This document shows, in pieces, positions 1-7,628 of a DNA stretch of 64,000 nucleotides. Within the stretch, counting starts at the first letter, position 1, and each line of letters opens with the position of its first letter. The stretch is from Arthrobacter sp. (GTDB taxonomy: Bacteria > Actinomycetota > Actinomycetes > Actinomycetales > Micrococcaceae), in the NCBI GenBank assembly GCA_031178585.1, contig JAPSIT010000001.1, positions 1 through 64,000 on the forward strand, given 5' to 3'. The position numbers and the translations under genes are program-made. Under the pieces are notes generated by a model. The model made no database searches. It had not been told where the DNA came from and saw only the letters and a program-made list of their open reading frames with translations.

Positions 1-72
1 CCCGTCCTCCAAAAGACAAAGTGCGGTGTGCGATCCGATGTAGCCGGCGCCGCCGGTGACCAAAACCTTCAT
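1..72 (-). CDS. galE: UDP-glucose 4-epimerase, N-terminal fragment
   Basis: Only the first 24 codons are in the window; the gene runs off the left edge. The translation begins MKVLVTGGAGYIGSH, the glycine-rich NAD-binding motif at the extreme N-terminus of extended short-chain dehydrogenases, and continues with TALCLLEDG, which fits GalE best. GalE interconverts UDP-glucose and UDP-galactose in the cytoplasm. UDP-galactose is the substrate of the UDP-galactopyranose mutase at 28447-29634, so the gene suits an envelope-polysaccharide island. Other extended SDR sugar epimerases or dehydratases share this N-terminus, so the exact activity is not proven by the fragment. Confidence 0.75.
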   Translation of the reverse strand, partial: MKVLVTGGAGYIGSHTALCLLEDG

Positions 73-181
73 GGCCACAAGTCTATGGCTTTCGTAGTGA
101 CGTAAAAGTCGCCGGTTGGCCCTTTACGGACAGGTTCCCCGGTTGGGAGCTTCATGTAACAAGACGATAAACTGGCTCGTT

Positions 182-2302
182 GTGACCACAACCCGCACGC
201 TCGTAGCGCCCGAAGGATCGACGGATCCGGCCCGGAAGACCGCCGGGCCCAGGACCGGCTTCCAGCCACAGATCCAAGGTTTGCGGGCTGTTGCCGTCCT
301 CGTTGTAGTCCTCTACCACCTGTGGCCCCACCGCCTGACCGGCGGTTATATCGGCGTCGACGTATTCTTCGTGATTTCCGGCTACCTCATCACGTCGCAC
401 ATGTACCGTGACGCCCGGGGCGGTTCGAGCGTCGCGCTCGTCCGCTTCTGGGCCCGACGAATCCGCCGGTTGCTCCCGGCCTCCATGTTTGTGCTCCTGG
501 TCTCCCTGCTTGGCGTGTTCCTCTTGCTGCCTTCGACATTGTGGGAAGTAGCAGCCCGTCAGATCGGCGCCAGCGCCCTTTACGTGCAGAACTGGATTCT
601 GGCCGGCGACTCAGTGGATTACTCCGCGATGCACAATGACGCCACTGCGGTGCAGCATTACTGGTCCCTCTCCGTGGAGGAACAGTTCTACTTCATCTGG
701 CCCATTCTGACCGCCGCAGTTCTTTACCTGTCGCGGCGGCGGCTCGCCGCAGGCATGGTTACTTTGTCTTCACCGCGGAGCAGCATGATTGCGGGAATCG
801 CCACCATCGGCCTTGTGTCGCTCGCCTATTCCATAATCCTCACCCAGCAGAGCCAGTCCGTGGCATATTTCATAACCCCCACACGCGTGTGGGAATTCGC
901 CGCGGGCGGACTCGTGGCCCTTGTCTTTGCAGAGCGCCAGTTTGGGGGCAAGCGGGGCACGGCCAGCGCGTGGGCCGGACTGGTCCTCATTGCAGGGTCC
1001 GCCGTGTTCTACCACGGCGCCACCCCGTTCCCCGGCTGGACCGCAGCCATCCCGGTCGCCGGAACAATCCTGGTCCTCCTCTGCAGCGGAAGCACCGCAG
1101 AAATGTCACCGCGTTGGTGGCTCTCCCGCAGGCCCATGACCTTCCTGGGCGACATCTCCTATGGCCTTTATTTGTGGCACTGGCCGCTCATCGTCTTTAC
1201 TCCCTATGTGCTTGGACACGATCCGTCAGCCCCTGAGAAGATCCTGCTGCTTGTGCTTTCGGTGCTGCTGGCCTGGGTCACGAAACTGACGATTGAAGAT
1301 CCTCTGCGGCGGGGCCGTCTGCTCGCGCCGTCGTGGCGTGCCTACGCTTTCATGGCTACCGGCATGGCTACGACCATGGCACTCTGTTTTGGTCTTACGG
1401 CAGCCGCCTACGCGCCATCGCACGGAGGAAAGGCATCTGAGTTGGGAGCCTGCTATGGGCCGGGTGCGTTGGATCCCCGGAACAACTGCGGTCCCGTCAT
1501 AGGAACCGACGCTCCCGCCGTAGGGCCAGCACTTGTGGCAAAGCAGACCAGTGAGCCCCTCTACAAGGGATGCCAGGCCGACTTCGCCGGTTCTGAGCTC
1601 GTCAGCTGTGGACTGGGAGCCGATCCCGACAAGGCAAAGGCGACCGTCGCAATCGTCGGTGACTCACATGCCACAGCATGGTTCTCCGCCCTCGAAGCGT
1701 TAGCGGCAGAGCGCGACTGGCACATCAAGACGTACACGAAGAGTTCATGTCCTGCCACCACCGCCCGCCGGGTACTTCCCACTGAAAAAAACGAGACCAA
1801 CCAGCGGGATTGCTTGGCCTGGAGCCAGAAGGTCAACGATCAGTTGGTTGCTGACAAGAGCATTTCAACGGTGTTCACTGCGGCCTATTCGACGGCCTAC
1901 AAGTTTGCATCCCCTGAAGGTCATGCCCTCGAGGACCCGGCGATCGACGGCTTCAAAGAGGTCTGGGAGCGCTGGATGACAAGCGGGAAGCAGGTCGTCG
2001 CCTTCGATGATGTGCCCCGGACTAACGGCCAGCATGTGCCGACGTGTCTCGCCAATAACCCGGACAACGCCCTGGCGTGCGCCTTGCCCCGCTCGAAGGC
2101 GTACCCGGCGAACACCGCGATCGGCCGCGCCGGCGAATTAATGGAACGCGAAGGAGTGAAGCAGGTCTCCCTGCGCGAGCAGTTCTGCGACGAAAAGCTC
2201 TGCTACCCGCAGGTCGGTTCCGTCATTGTCTACCGCGACCACTCGCACATCAGCGCAGAGTATGCCAAGGCCCTGGTGCCCTTTATCTCAAAGCAGCTAT
2301 AG
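182..2302 (+). CDS. OafA/YrhL-type acyltransferase fused to an SGNH domain
   Basis: A membrane acyltransferase-3 domain (about residues 25-390) has the QGLRAVAVL...YH start with its catalytic histidine, the SVEEQFYFIWP motif, many hydrophobic helices and ISYGLYLWHWPL. It is followed by a C-terminal SGNH-hydrolase-like domain with GDSHATAW near residue 495 and the DHSHIS catalytic pair near residue 685. Proteins of this layout move acetyl groups across the membrane and O-acetylate peptidoglycan or surface polysaccharides. The polymer here is unknown, but the neighbouring glycosyltransferases suggest an envelope glycan. The start is uncertain: the frame is open from a TTG at 116, and a GTG at 182 is preferred from homologue length; neither has a strong ribosome binding site. 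Confidence 0.88.
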   Translation: MTTTRTLVAPEGSTDPARKTAGPRTGFQPQIQGLRAVAVLVVVLYHLWPHRLTGGYIGVDVFFVISGYLITSHMYRDARGGSSVALVRFWARRIRRLLPASMFVLLVSLLGVFLLLPSTLWEVAARQIGASALYVQNWILAGDSVDYSAMHNDATAVQHYWSLSVEEQFYFIWPILTAAVLYLSRRRLAAGMVTLSSPRSSMIAGIATIGLVSLAYSIILTQQSQSVAYFITPTRVWEFAAGGLVALVFAERQFGGKRGTASAWAGLVLIAGSAVFYHGATPFPGWTAAIPVAGTILVLLCSGSTAEMSPRWWLSRRPMTFLGDISYGLYLWHWPLIVFTPYVLGHDPSAPEKILLLVLSVLLAWVTKLTIEDPLRRGRLLAPSWRAYAFMATGMATTMALCFGLTAAAYAPSHGGKASELGACYGPGALDPRNNCGPVIGTDAPAVGPALVAKQTSEPLYKGCQADFAGSELVSCGLGADPDKAKATVAIVGDSHATAWFSALEALAAERDWHIKTYTKSSCPATTARRVLPTEKNETNQRDCLAWSQKVNDQLVADKSISTVFTAAYSTAYKFASPEGHALEDPAIDGFKEVWERWMTSGKQVVAFDDVPRTNGQHVPTCLANNPDNALACALPRSKAYPANTAIGRAGELMEREGVKQVSLREQFCDEKLCYPQVGSVIVYRDHSHISAEYAKALVPFISKQL

Positions 2303-2527
2303 CTCATGCCCGCCCCTTGCCCAAGCCCTCGACGGAAGCAGCATGGGCTGCATGAGGTTGTCTGTCCATCGGTCACACCTTCCCCATTGACCACTCTCGT
2401 CACATTGGTGTTACCGTAGAAAGGCCTTACGCAGGTGCTGTAAGACAACAGCATCTGTAGGACTAACTCACGAAATGCGAACCCGGGCACGCTTGCTGCA
2501 GTCCGTCTTGGTTCCAGGAGTCGCTCA

Positions 2528-5500
2528 ATGGACCTTTGCCGCCGACCACGCGATGCTGCATCTGCCGGCAGCAAGCCTCTGCGCCGAGCTTTCGTCACCG
2601 TTTGGGCAGCCACGCTCACCCTTGCGTTAGCGACAGGCTCGCCAGCAGCTGTTCAGGCCAGCACCGCAGCCACGGCACCGAGGGTGCAGCAGCCCGCCAA
2701 TGGGAGTGATCCCGGCTCCTCCGAGGCCATGAAAGTGGCCATGCGCGAGGCCATCCCAGCGGGCGGGGCGGCGATGGGTGAAAGCTCACCGCAGAAGGCA
2801 GCCAGCGAAGAAGCAGCCGCCCCATTCCGCACACAGACCGAAGATACCGGCCGGATGACCGTCCAGGCTTTCGACCCGGGGCACTGGCGCCCTTCCTTCG
2901 GTGTCGCAGGGCAGGACGTCAGCGCCCATCAGGGAACAGTCGACTGGCAGGGCCAATGGAACCAAGGCTCGCGCTTCGCCTACGTCAAAGCCAGCGAAGG
3001 CAACTATTACCTGAACGAGCGGTTCTCCCAGCAATACAATGGCTCACGGACCGTCGGCATGATCCGCGGTTCCTACCACTTCGCCATCCCAAACTGGTCA
3101 TCAGGTGCTGACCAGGCCCGCTATTTCGTCGCCAACGGCGGGGCCTGGACGGCTGATGGCTCCACGCTCCCACCGGTGCTGGACATCGAGTACAACCCCT
3201 ACGCCGGCCGGACCATCAACGGCTTCTATTTCGGGGACACCTGCTACAACATGGCCGGCTCCAAGATGGTGGCGTGGATAGCCGAGTTCGGCAACACGGT
3301 ACGGTCCTTGACAGGGCGGTACCCCGTGATCTACACGACCACCGATTGGTGGAAGCGCTGCACGGGAAGTTCCGCCTCCTTCGGAAAGTACCCGCTCTGG
3401 ATCGCGGCCTATCCCTCCGCTCCCTCGTCATCGCCTGGCGCGCTGCCCCCGGGATGGAGCAACTACAGTTTCTGGCAGTACAGCAGCACCGGACCCTTCG
3501 CGGGCGATTCCAACATCTGGAACGGGGACCTTGCCTCTCTCCGGCGCTTTGCCTCCGTGGCCGATGCAACTGTCCCCACACCCTCGATACCGTCCGAAGC
3601 CGCGGTCGTCGCCGCTGACGCCGCGGGCGCACTCTGGGTCTACCCGGCAACCGGGAGCGGCTCGCTCGCAGGCCGCCGCCAGATCGGCCAGGGCTGGACC
3701 GGCCTGCGGTCGGTGAAGGCCGTGGACTGGAACTCGGATAACGTCCTGGACGTCGTCGCCCAGTGGAAATCGGGCAAGTTGAACGTCTACCTGGGAGCCC
3801 CCGGTGGGGGCTTCACAGCTGGCCCGGTTCTTGCCTCAGCCGGCTGGGAAGACTACCAGCTGAGCATCGGCCACTGGATCACGGGCAGCCGCTACCCCCA
3901 GATCATCAGCCGCGACGCCGCGGGCCGGCTCCGCCTCTGGTCCAACAACTCCGGCACCAGCCTCAGCGGCAGCACCCAGATCGGGCAGGGCTGGGCCGGC
4001 CTCAACCTGTCCATGGTTGATTTCGACGGCGACGGACACCAGGACTTGCTGGCGCAGGACGCCGGCGGCGCCCTGCGCTTGTACCGCTCGAACGGAGTTG
4101 GCGGCTTCATCAGCGAAGCGCGGCCGACCGTAGGCAATGGCTGGAACGTGATGACCAGCGTCAGCGTCTCCCACGGCTTCACCGGCTACGGTTCGACGGG
4201 TCTGATGGCACGGTCCGCCGACGGCAGCCTGCGGCATTACCCTCTGACGGGGACGAGTTCGTGGGGGCGGCCTTTCGACGTCGGCAACGGCTGGAACGGC
4301 TATCTCATCGCTGGCGGCGAGGACATCAATTTCACTCCGGCCGAGCCCACTCCCCCGCCTGCTGAAACCACCCCCTCTATCCGGTCTGCATCCGATCTTG
4401 TCACCGTTGACGCCGCCGGAAACCTGAATCGCCAGGCGGCTGCAGACGGATCGCTGGGATCCGCCACCAAGATCGGAACAGGTTTCACGGCAGTGAAGTC
4501 CGTCCATGTCACTGACTGGAACTCCGACAGGGTCCTGGACCTCCTCGTACAGTGGAATGACGGCCGCCTCACCGTCTACCCCGGCCTCTCTGAGGGGGGC
4601 TTCAAGGCTCCCATTACACTGGCCGCATCCGGGTGGGCTGCCCAGGACATCACGGTGGGCCCGTGGATCCGTTCGTCGGCCTACCCCGGCATCGTCGCCA
4701 GACAGCCCAACGGCACGCTGACCTTCCACGGCGCCCTGGCCTCTGGCGGGCTGGATGACGCTCGGACGGTCGGTACCGGCTTCGTGCGGATGCATCCGGT
4801 CATGGCGGATTACGACGGCGACGGCAACCAGGACATCGGGGTCATCGACTACATCGGTCAATTCTCCGTCTACCGGTCCGGAGGCGCGGGCACGTTCATC
4901 ACTGAGGCACGTCCCGTCATCGCGAACGACTGGGGACCCTTCACCAGTGTCAGCGCGCATAGAGGCTTCGCGTCAGCCGGAGCCACAGGACTGATGGCAC
5001 GCAACCTTGCCGGGGACCTCGTGCACTATCCCGTCAACCGCATGACATTCGGGGCGGGGCAAAAGGTGTCCACTGGCTGGAGCGGGACGCTGATCTCCGG
5101 CAGCGCCACCATCAATCGCACCGCGCCGCTGACGGGACCGGCCGATGTAGTGAGCGCAGACGCAGCGGGACGCTTGTGGAACTATCCGGCAACCGGAGCC
5201 GCCGATCTGGGCAGGCGCTATCAAATTGGTGTCGGCTGGACCGGAGTCAAAAGTATCCATGTGGCGGACTGGAACGCCGACGGGACTTCCGACATCGTAA
5301 GCCAGTGGACGTCGGGAGCGCTGAAGGTCTACCTGGGCTCAGCAGCCGGTGGTTTCTCGGGGACCGTTACCCTGGCCAGCGCCGGCTGGACAGGAATCAC
5401 CTTTATTACCGGCCACTGGGAACGCGGGTCCCGACATCCCGGCCTGGTGGGCAGGGACACCGCCGGAAATCTATTTTACTGGGCCAATCCCAAGGGCACG

Positions 5501-5857
5501 GCCCTGGCCGCTGCACGCAGGATCGGCACCGGTTGGAGCGGTCTCCGGATCGCGATGACGGACTTCGATTCCGACGGCAGTCAGGATCTTCTGGCGGCAG
5601 ACACCTCTGGACGTCTGCGGCTCTTCCGCTCCAACGGCTCGGGGACGTTCGTGAGCGAAACGCGTAAAACCGTGGGGTCAGGATGGGCATCGATAGCGCA
5701 CTTCTCAGGGAAGTCCGGCTACGCCGGCCCCGGAAGCAACGGCATCCTCGCTGTTCTCGATGCTGGTGAAACCCGCTACTACCCCATTGTTGGCGGATCT
5801 TGGAGGCAGCCAGTCGCTGGTACCGTCAGGGTCCTGGGAAGTCCCATTTCACACTGA
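2528..5857 (+). CDS. Secreted GH25 muramidase with three FG-GAP/VCBS-like repeat blocks
   Basis: An 1,109-residue protein whose N-terminus (basic residues, a hydrophobic run at about 21-38, then Ala-rich sequence) is a signal peptide. A linker leads to a GH25 lysozyme domain at about 126-340. Its catalytic acids are visible in GQDVSAHQG (Asp130) and PVLDIEYNPY (Asp219, Glu221), and SFWQYSS lies near its end. GH25 enzymes cut the MurNAc-GlcNAc bond of peptidoglycan. The remaining 750 residues are three homologous blocks with Ca-binding-like loops (DFDGDGHQD, DYDGDGNQD, DFDSDGSQD) and recurrent GWTG/GWSG motifs, probably a beta-propeller that binds wall glycan. AGGAG seven bases upstream supports the ATG. 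A wall-remodelling or lytic role is inferred. Confidence 0.9.
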   Translation: MDLCRRPRDAASAGSKPLRRAFVTVWAATLTLALATGSPAAVQASTAATAPRVQQPANGSDPGSSEAMKVAMREAIPAGGAAMGESSPQKAASEEAAAPFRTQTEDTGRMTVQAFDPGHWRPSFGVAGQDVSAHQGTVDWQGQWNQGSRFAYVKASEGNYYLNERFSQQYNGSRTVGMIRGSYHFAIPNWSSGADQARYFVANGGAWTADGSTLPPVLDIEYNPYAGRTINGFYFGDTCYNMAGSKMVAWIAEFGNTVRSLTGRYPVIYTTTDWWKRCTGSSASFGKYPLWIAAYPSAPSSSPGALPPGWSNYSFWQYSSTGPFAGDSNIWNGDLASLRRFASVADATVPTPSIPSEAAVVAADAAGALWVYPATGSGSLAGRRQIGQGWTGLRSVKAVDWNSDNVLDVVAQWKSGKLNVYLGAPGGGFTAGPVLASAGWEDYQLSIGHWITGSRYPQIISRDAAGRLRLWSNNSGTSLSGSTQIGQGWAGLNLSMVDFDGDGHQDLLAQDAGGALRLYRSNGVGGFISEARPTVGNGWNVMTSVSVSHGFTGYGSTGLMARSADGSLRHYPLTGTSSWGRPFDVGNGWNGYLIAGGEDINFTPAEPTPPPAETTPSIRSASDLVTVDAAGNLNRQAAADGSLGSATKIGTGFTAVKSVHVTDWNSDRVLDLLVQWNDGRLTVYPGLSEGGFKAPITLAASGWAAQDITVGPWIRSSAYPGIVARQPNGTLTFHGALASGGLDDARTVGTGFVRMHPVMADYDGDGNQDIGVIDYIGQFSVYRSGGAGTFITEARPVIANDWGPFTSVSAHRGFASAGATGLMARNLAGDLVHYPVNRMTFGAGQKVSTGWSGTLISGSATINRTAPLTGPADVVSADAAGRLWNYPATGAADLGRRYQIGVGWTGVKSIHVADWNADGTSDIVSQWTSGALKVYLGSAAGGFSGTVTLASAGWTGITFITGHWERGSRHPGLVGRDTAGNLFYWANPKGTALAAARRIGTGWSGLRIAMTDFDSDGSQDLLAADTSGRLRLFRSNGSGTFVSETRKTVGSGWASIAHFSGKSGYAGPGSNGILAVLDAGETRYYPIVGGSWRQPVAGTVRVLGSPISH
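3599..5815 (+). repeat. Three-fold internal protein repeat in the GH25 muramidase
   Basis: Three blocks of about 225-245 codons lie at roughly 3599-4333, 4388-5116 and 5138-5815. Each block carries, in order, a DAAG element, a DWN[SA]D loop, a QW..G.L.VY.G strand, an ASGW or SAGW element, a Gly-Trp element and a D[FY]D.DG.QD loop, ending in an HYP or YYP element. The third block is slightly shortened. A Pro/Glu-rich linker separates blocks one and two (about residues 603-619). Confidence 0.85.
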
Positions 5858-5907
5858 TCCCGGTGCCTTGGCCACCCAGGCAAGCACTCCGCGCGGCCGG
5901 GCATGAA

Positions 5908-5949
5908 GGAAGACCTCGGAGCGGCGCTCCCACAGTCCGGAGGTCTTCC
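5908..5949 (+). terminator. Hairpin downstream of the GH25 gene
   Basis: GGAAGACCTCGGA pairs with TCCGGAGGTCTTCC across a 15-base loop with one bulge, about 50 bases after the muramidase stop. There is no long U tract, only a TTTTTG run about 17 bases later, so it may be an imperfect intrinsic terminator. Confidence 0.6.
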
Positions 5950-5982
5950 CGTACCACACGCACATTTTTGTTCCAGCGACAG

Positions 5983-6400
5983 CTAACCCCGATTTTTCAT
6001 AGTGGTGGGTGAGGTCGCTGCTTCGGGGTTGGTTGGTTGATCGGTCGTTTTCCGTTTTGGGCAGTCTGGTGTGGCCGGTTGGTTCGCCTCGGGGCTCGGC
6101 GCCGGTTCCACGTCCGCTTGTGTGGCTGGTCGTTGGGACAAGATCAGCCGGGGCTCAGCCAGGAGCGGGCAGGAGTTGTTTTAGGCGGCCGGTGCTCTCC
6201 AGCAGCAGTTTCACAAGGTCCCTTTCGGGCGCTGATTCCGGGAGCAGCAATTGGTTCCGTCGGGCGCGGGTGATGATCTTCCCGGCGATGGAGAAGACCC
6301 GGTAGCGCCAGCGTTTGATGTCCCAAGGAACGGTCCGTTCCACCGCGGTGAGTTGATCAGCAGCGCGGTGAAGCCGTGCCGCCCAGGAACGGCGCCCCAT
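5983..6400 (-). mobile_element. Decayed IS1380-like element
   Basis: This gene-poor stretch (5858-6412 in total) contains the C-terminal remnant of a transposase (6155-6400) and, at 5983-6008, the string CTAACCCCGATTTTTCATAG. That string resembles the termini I recall for actinobacterial IS1380-family elements. The second terminus and most of the transposase are missing; on the right the remnant abuts the glycosyltransferase stop at 6413. The family assignment is from memory of the protein motif and is tentative. Confidence 0.4.
6155..6400 (-). pseudogene. IS1380-like transposase, C-terminal remnant
   Basis: The leftward frame reads an 81-residue piece containing IKRWRYRVFSIAGKIITRAR, followed by a Leu/Pro segment and GRLKQLLPAPG. 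That is the pattern at the extreme C-terminus of IS1380-type DDE transposases (W/RYRxF...AGxxxRxAR...LxLP). A stop codon lies a few codons upstream of the ATG at 6400, and no DDE catalytic residues remain, so the gene is dead. It marks a past insertion at the edge of the glycosyltransferase region. Confidence 0.55.
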
Positions 6401-6412
6401 GAAAAGCCAGGG

Positions 6413-7537
6413 CTAGCCAATTGCGCGAATGGCCTCCAGCCAGGGCCGGACCGCTGTCTCCGAGGAGAGTTCGCGGGCAGCTTTATGGCTGTTTTCCTTG
6501 AACTTTTGCACGGACTCCGGAGTCAGCTGCTGTAATGCGGCGTGGAACGCTTCAGCACTGAAGTCCTCCGCAACAAGTCCCAGTTCATGCTTATTGACAA
6601 TGCGTGCCATTTCGGGCGACGGACTGATGACAATCGCCAGGCGCGCCTGAACATACTCGAAGAGCTTGTTGGGAAGGGCCATCTCGTAGTTGTAGTTGGT
6701 CGGCGGTAGCAGGAACAAACCAACGTCGTACGCGCTCAGCGTCTCAACCAGCTCGCTGTAGGGCACCGGATCCCGGAAAGTAACGTTCGGCACATCGGCG
6801 GCGTAGTCCTTCAGTGCTTCCACGGCTCCCTCCCCCGTCGACATCAGCATGAACTCGAGGGTCGCCCCTTCAACTCCCCGCATTGCGTCCACCATCAGAT
6901 CAAGGCGGCGTGAGGGGTTTGACCCGCCGCTGTGCACCATTCGCAGCGGACGTCCGACCGGTCCAGGGGAGGTCTCAGCATAATCCGCAGCGTTCGTCAC
7001 TACCTCTGCAGAAATTCCATACCTGCGCTGATAGGCCTGTGCAAGCCCGGTAGCTACCGTGGTCACCGACGCCACCTCCTTCACGCGCCGCAGGTGCCAG
7101 CGGGAGTAAGGGAGTGCCATCATTCGCCAGTTCAGGCCGCTGCCGGGCACGCGGGGCTCCCATTCGTGAAGGTCCGCGTGGATGCCGCAGCGTGGCTTCA
7201 ATAGCTGCGCCAGCGGGACGGTGTTCACATCATTGGCGATAATGATGTCAAACCGCCCCTCCGGAACGCTATTCAACACGGACCGGACCCGCGGTTCGTG
7301 CCGGTAAAAAGTCCGGAAGTTCTTCGACGCAAGATACGCTCCGGCATACTTCAGGTCCTTCGGCCACCAGCCGGACTCGGACGAGGGGATCTCGTAGTGC
7401 TCCTCAACTGCGTCCGGAGCAGGCCCGAATCCACAGGTAGACACGGAGTACTCCTCCCTCAGGATCTTGAGCTGCCGCAGGACTCGCGGATCACGCCTCA
7501 GGGGAGAAAAGCTCAGGAGCAGGACGCTTTTTTTCAT
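6413..7537 (-). CDS. Glycosyltransferase, GT4-like (paralogue of 14931-16073)
   Basis: A 374-residue cytoplasmic or peripheral protein beginning MKKSVLLLSFSPLRRDPRVL. The ADLHEWEPR segment and the C-terminal acceptor/donor fold (GLFLLPPTNYNYEMALPNKL, then a pre-terminal FEYVQARLAIVI) are GT-B features of GT4-type enzymes. It resembles the product of 14931-16073 along its length: [SD]..RVLRQL start, MHEW/LHEW, LPNK[LF]F[ED][YF]VQARLAIV. The two are therefore ancient duplicates probably adding related sugars to one polymer. Donor and acceptor cannot be told from sequence. It is divergent from the ABC exporter gene at 7629 with a 91-base gap that should carry both promoters. Confidence 0.85.
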   Translation of the reverse strand: MKKSVLLLSFSPLRRDPRVLRQLKILREEYSVSTCGFGPAPDAVEEHYEIPSSESGWWPKDLKYAGAYLASKNFRTFYRHEPRVRSVLNSVPEGRFDIIIANDVNTVPLAQLLKPRCGIHADLHEWEPRVPGSGLNWRMMALPYSRWHLRRVKEVASVTTVATGLAQAYQRRYGISAEVVTNAADYAETSPGPVGRPLRMVHSGGSNPSRRLDLMVDAMRGVEGATLEFMLMSTGEGAVEALKDYAADVPNVTFRDPVPYSELVETLSAYDVGLFLLPPTNYNYEMALPNKLFEYVQARLAIVISPSPEMARIVNKHELGLVAEDFSAEAFHAALQQLTPESVQKFKENSHKAARELSSETAVRPWLEAIRAIG

Positions 7538-7628
7538 TGAATCAGCCTATCGCTACCCAGCGCGGCGCTTGACGGCGCCAGCAGTCGGCAAGAACATGAA
7601 GGACTTTCTCAAGTAATCTGATTCCTGT

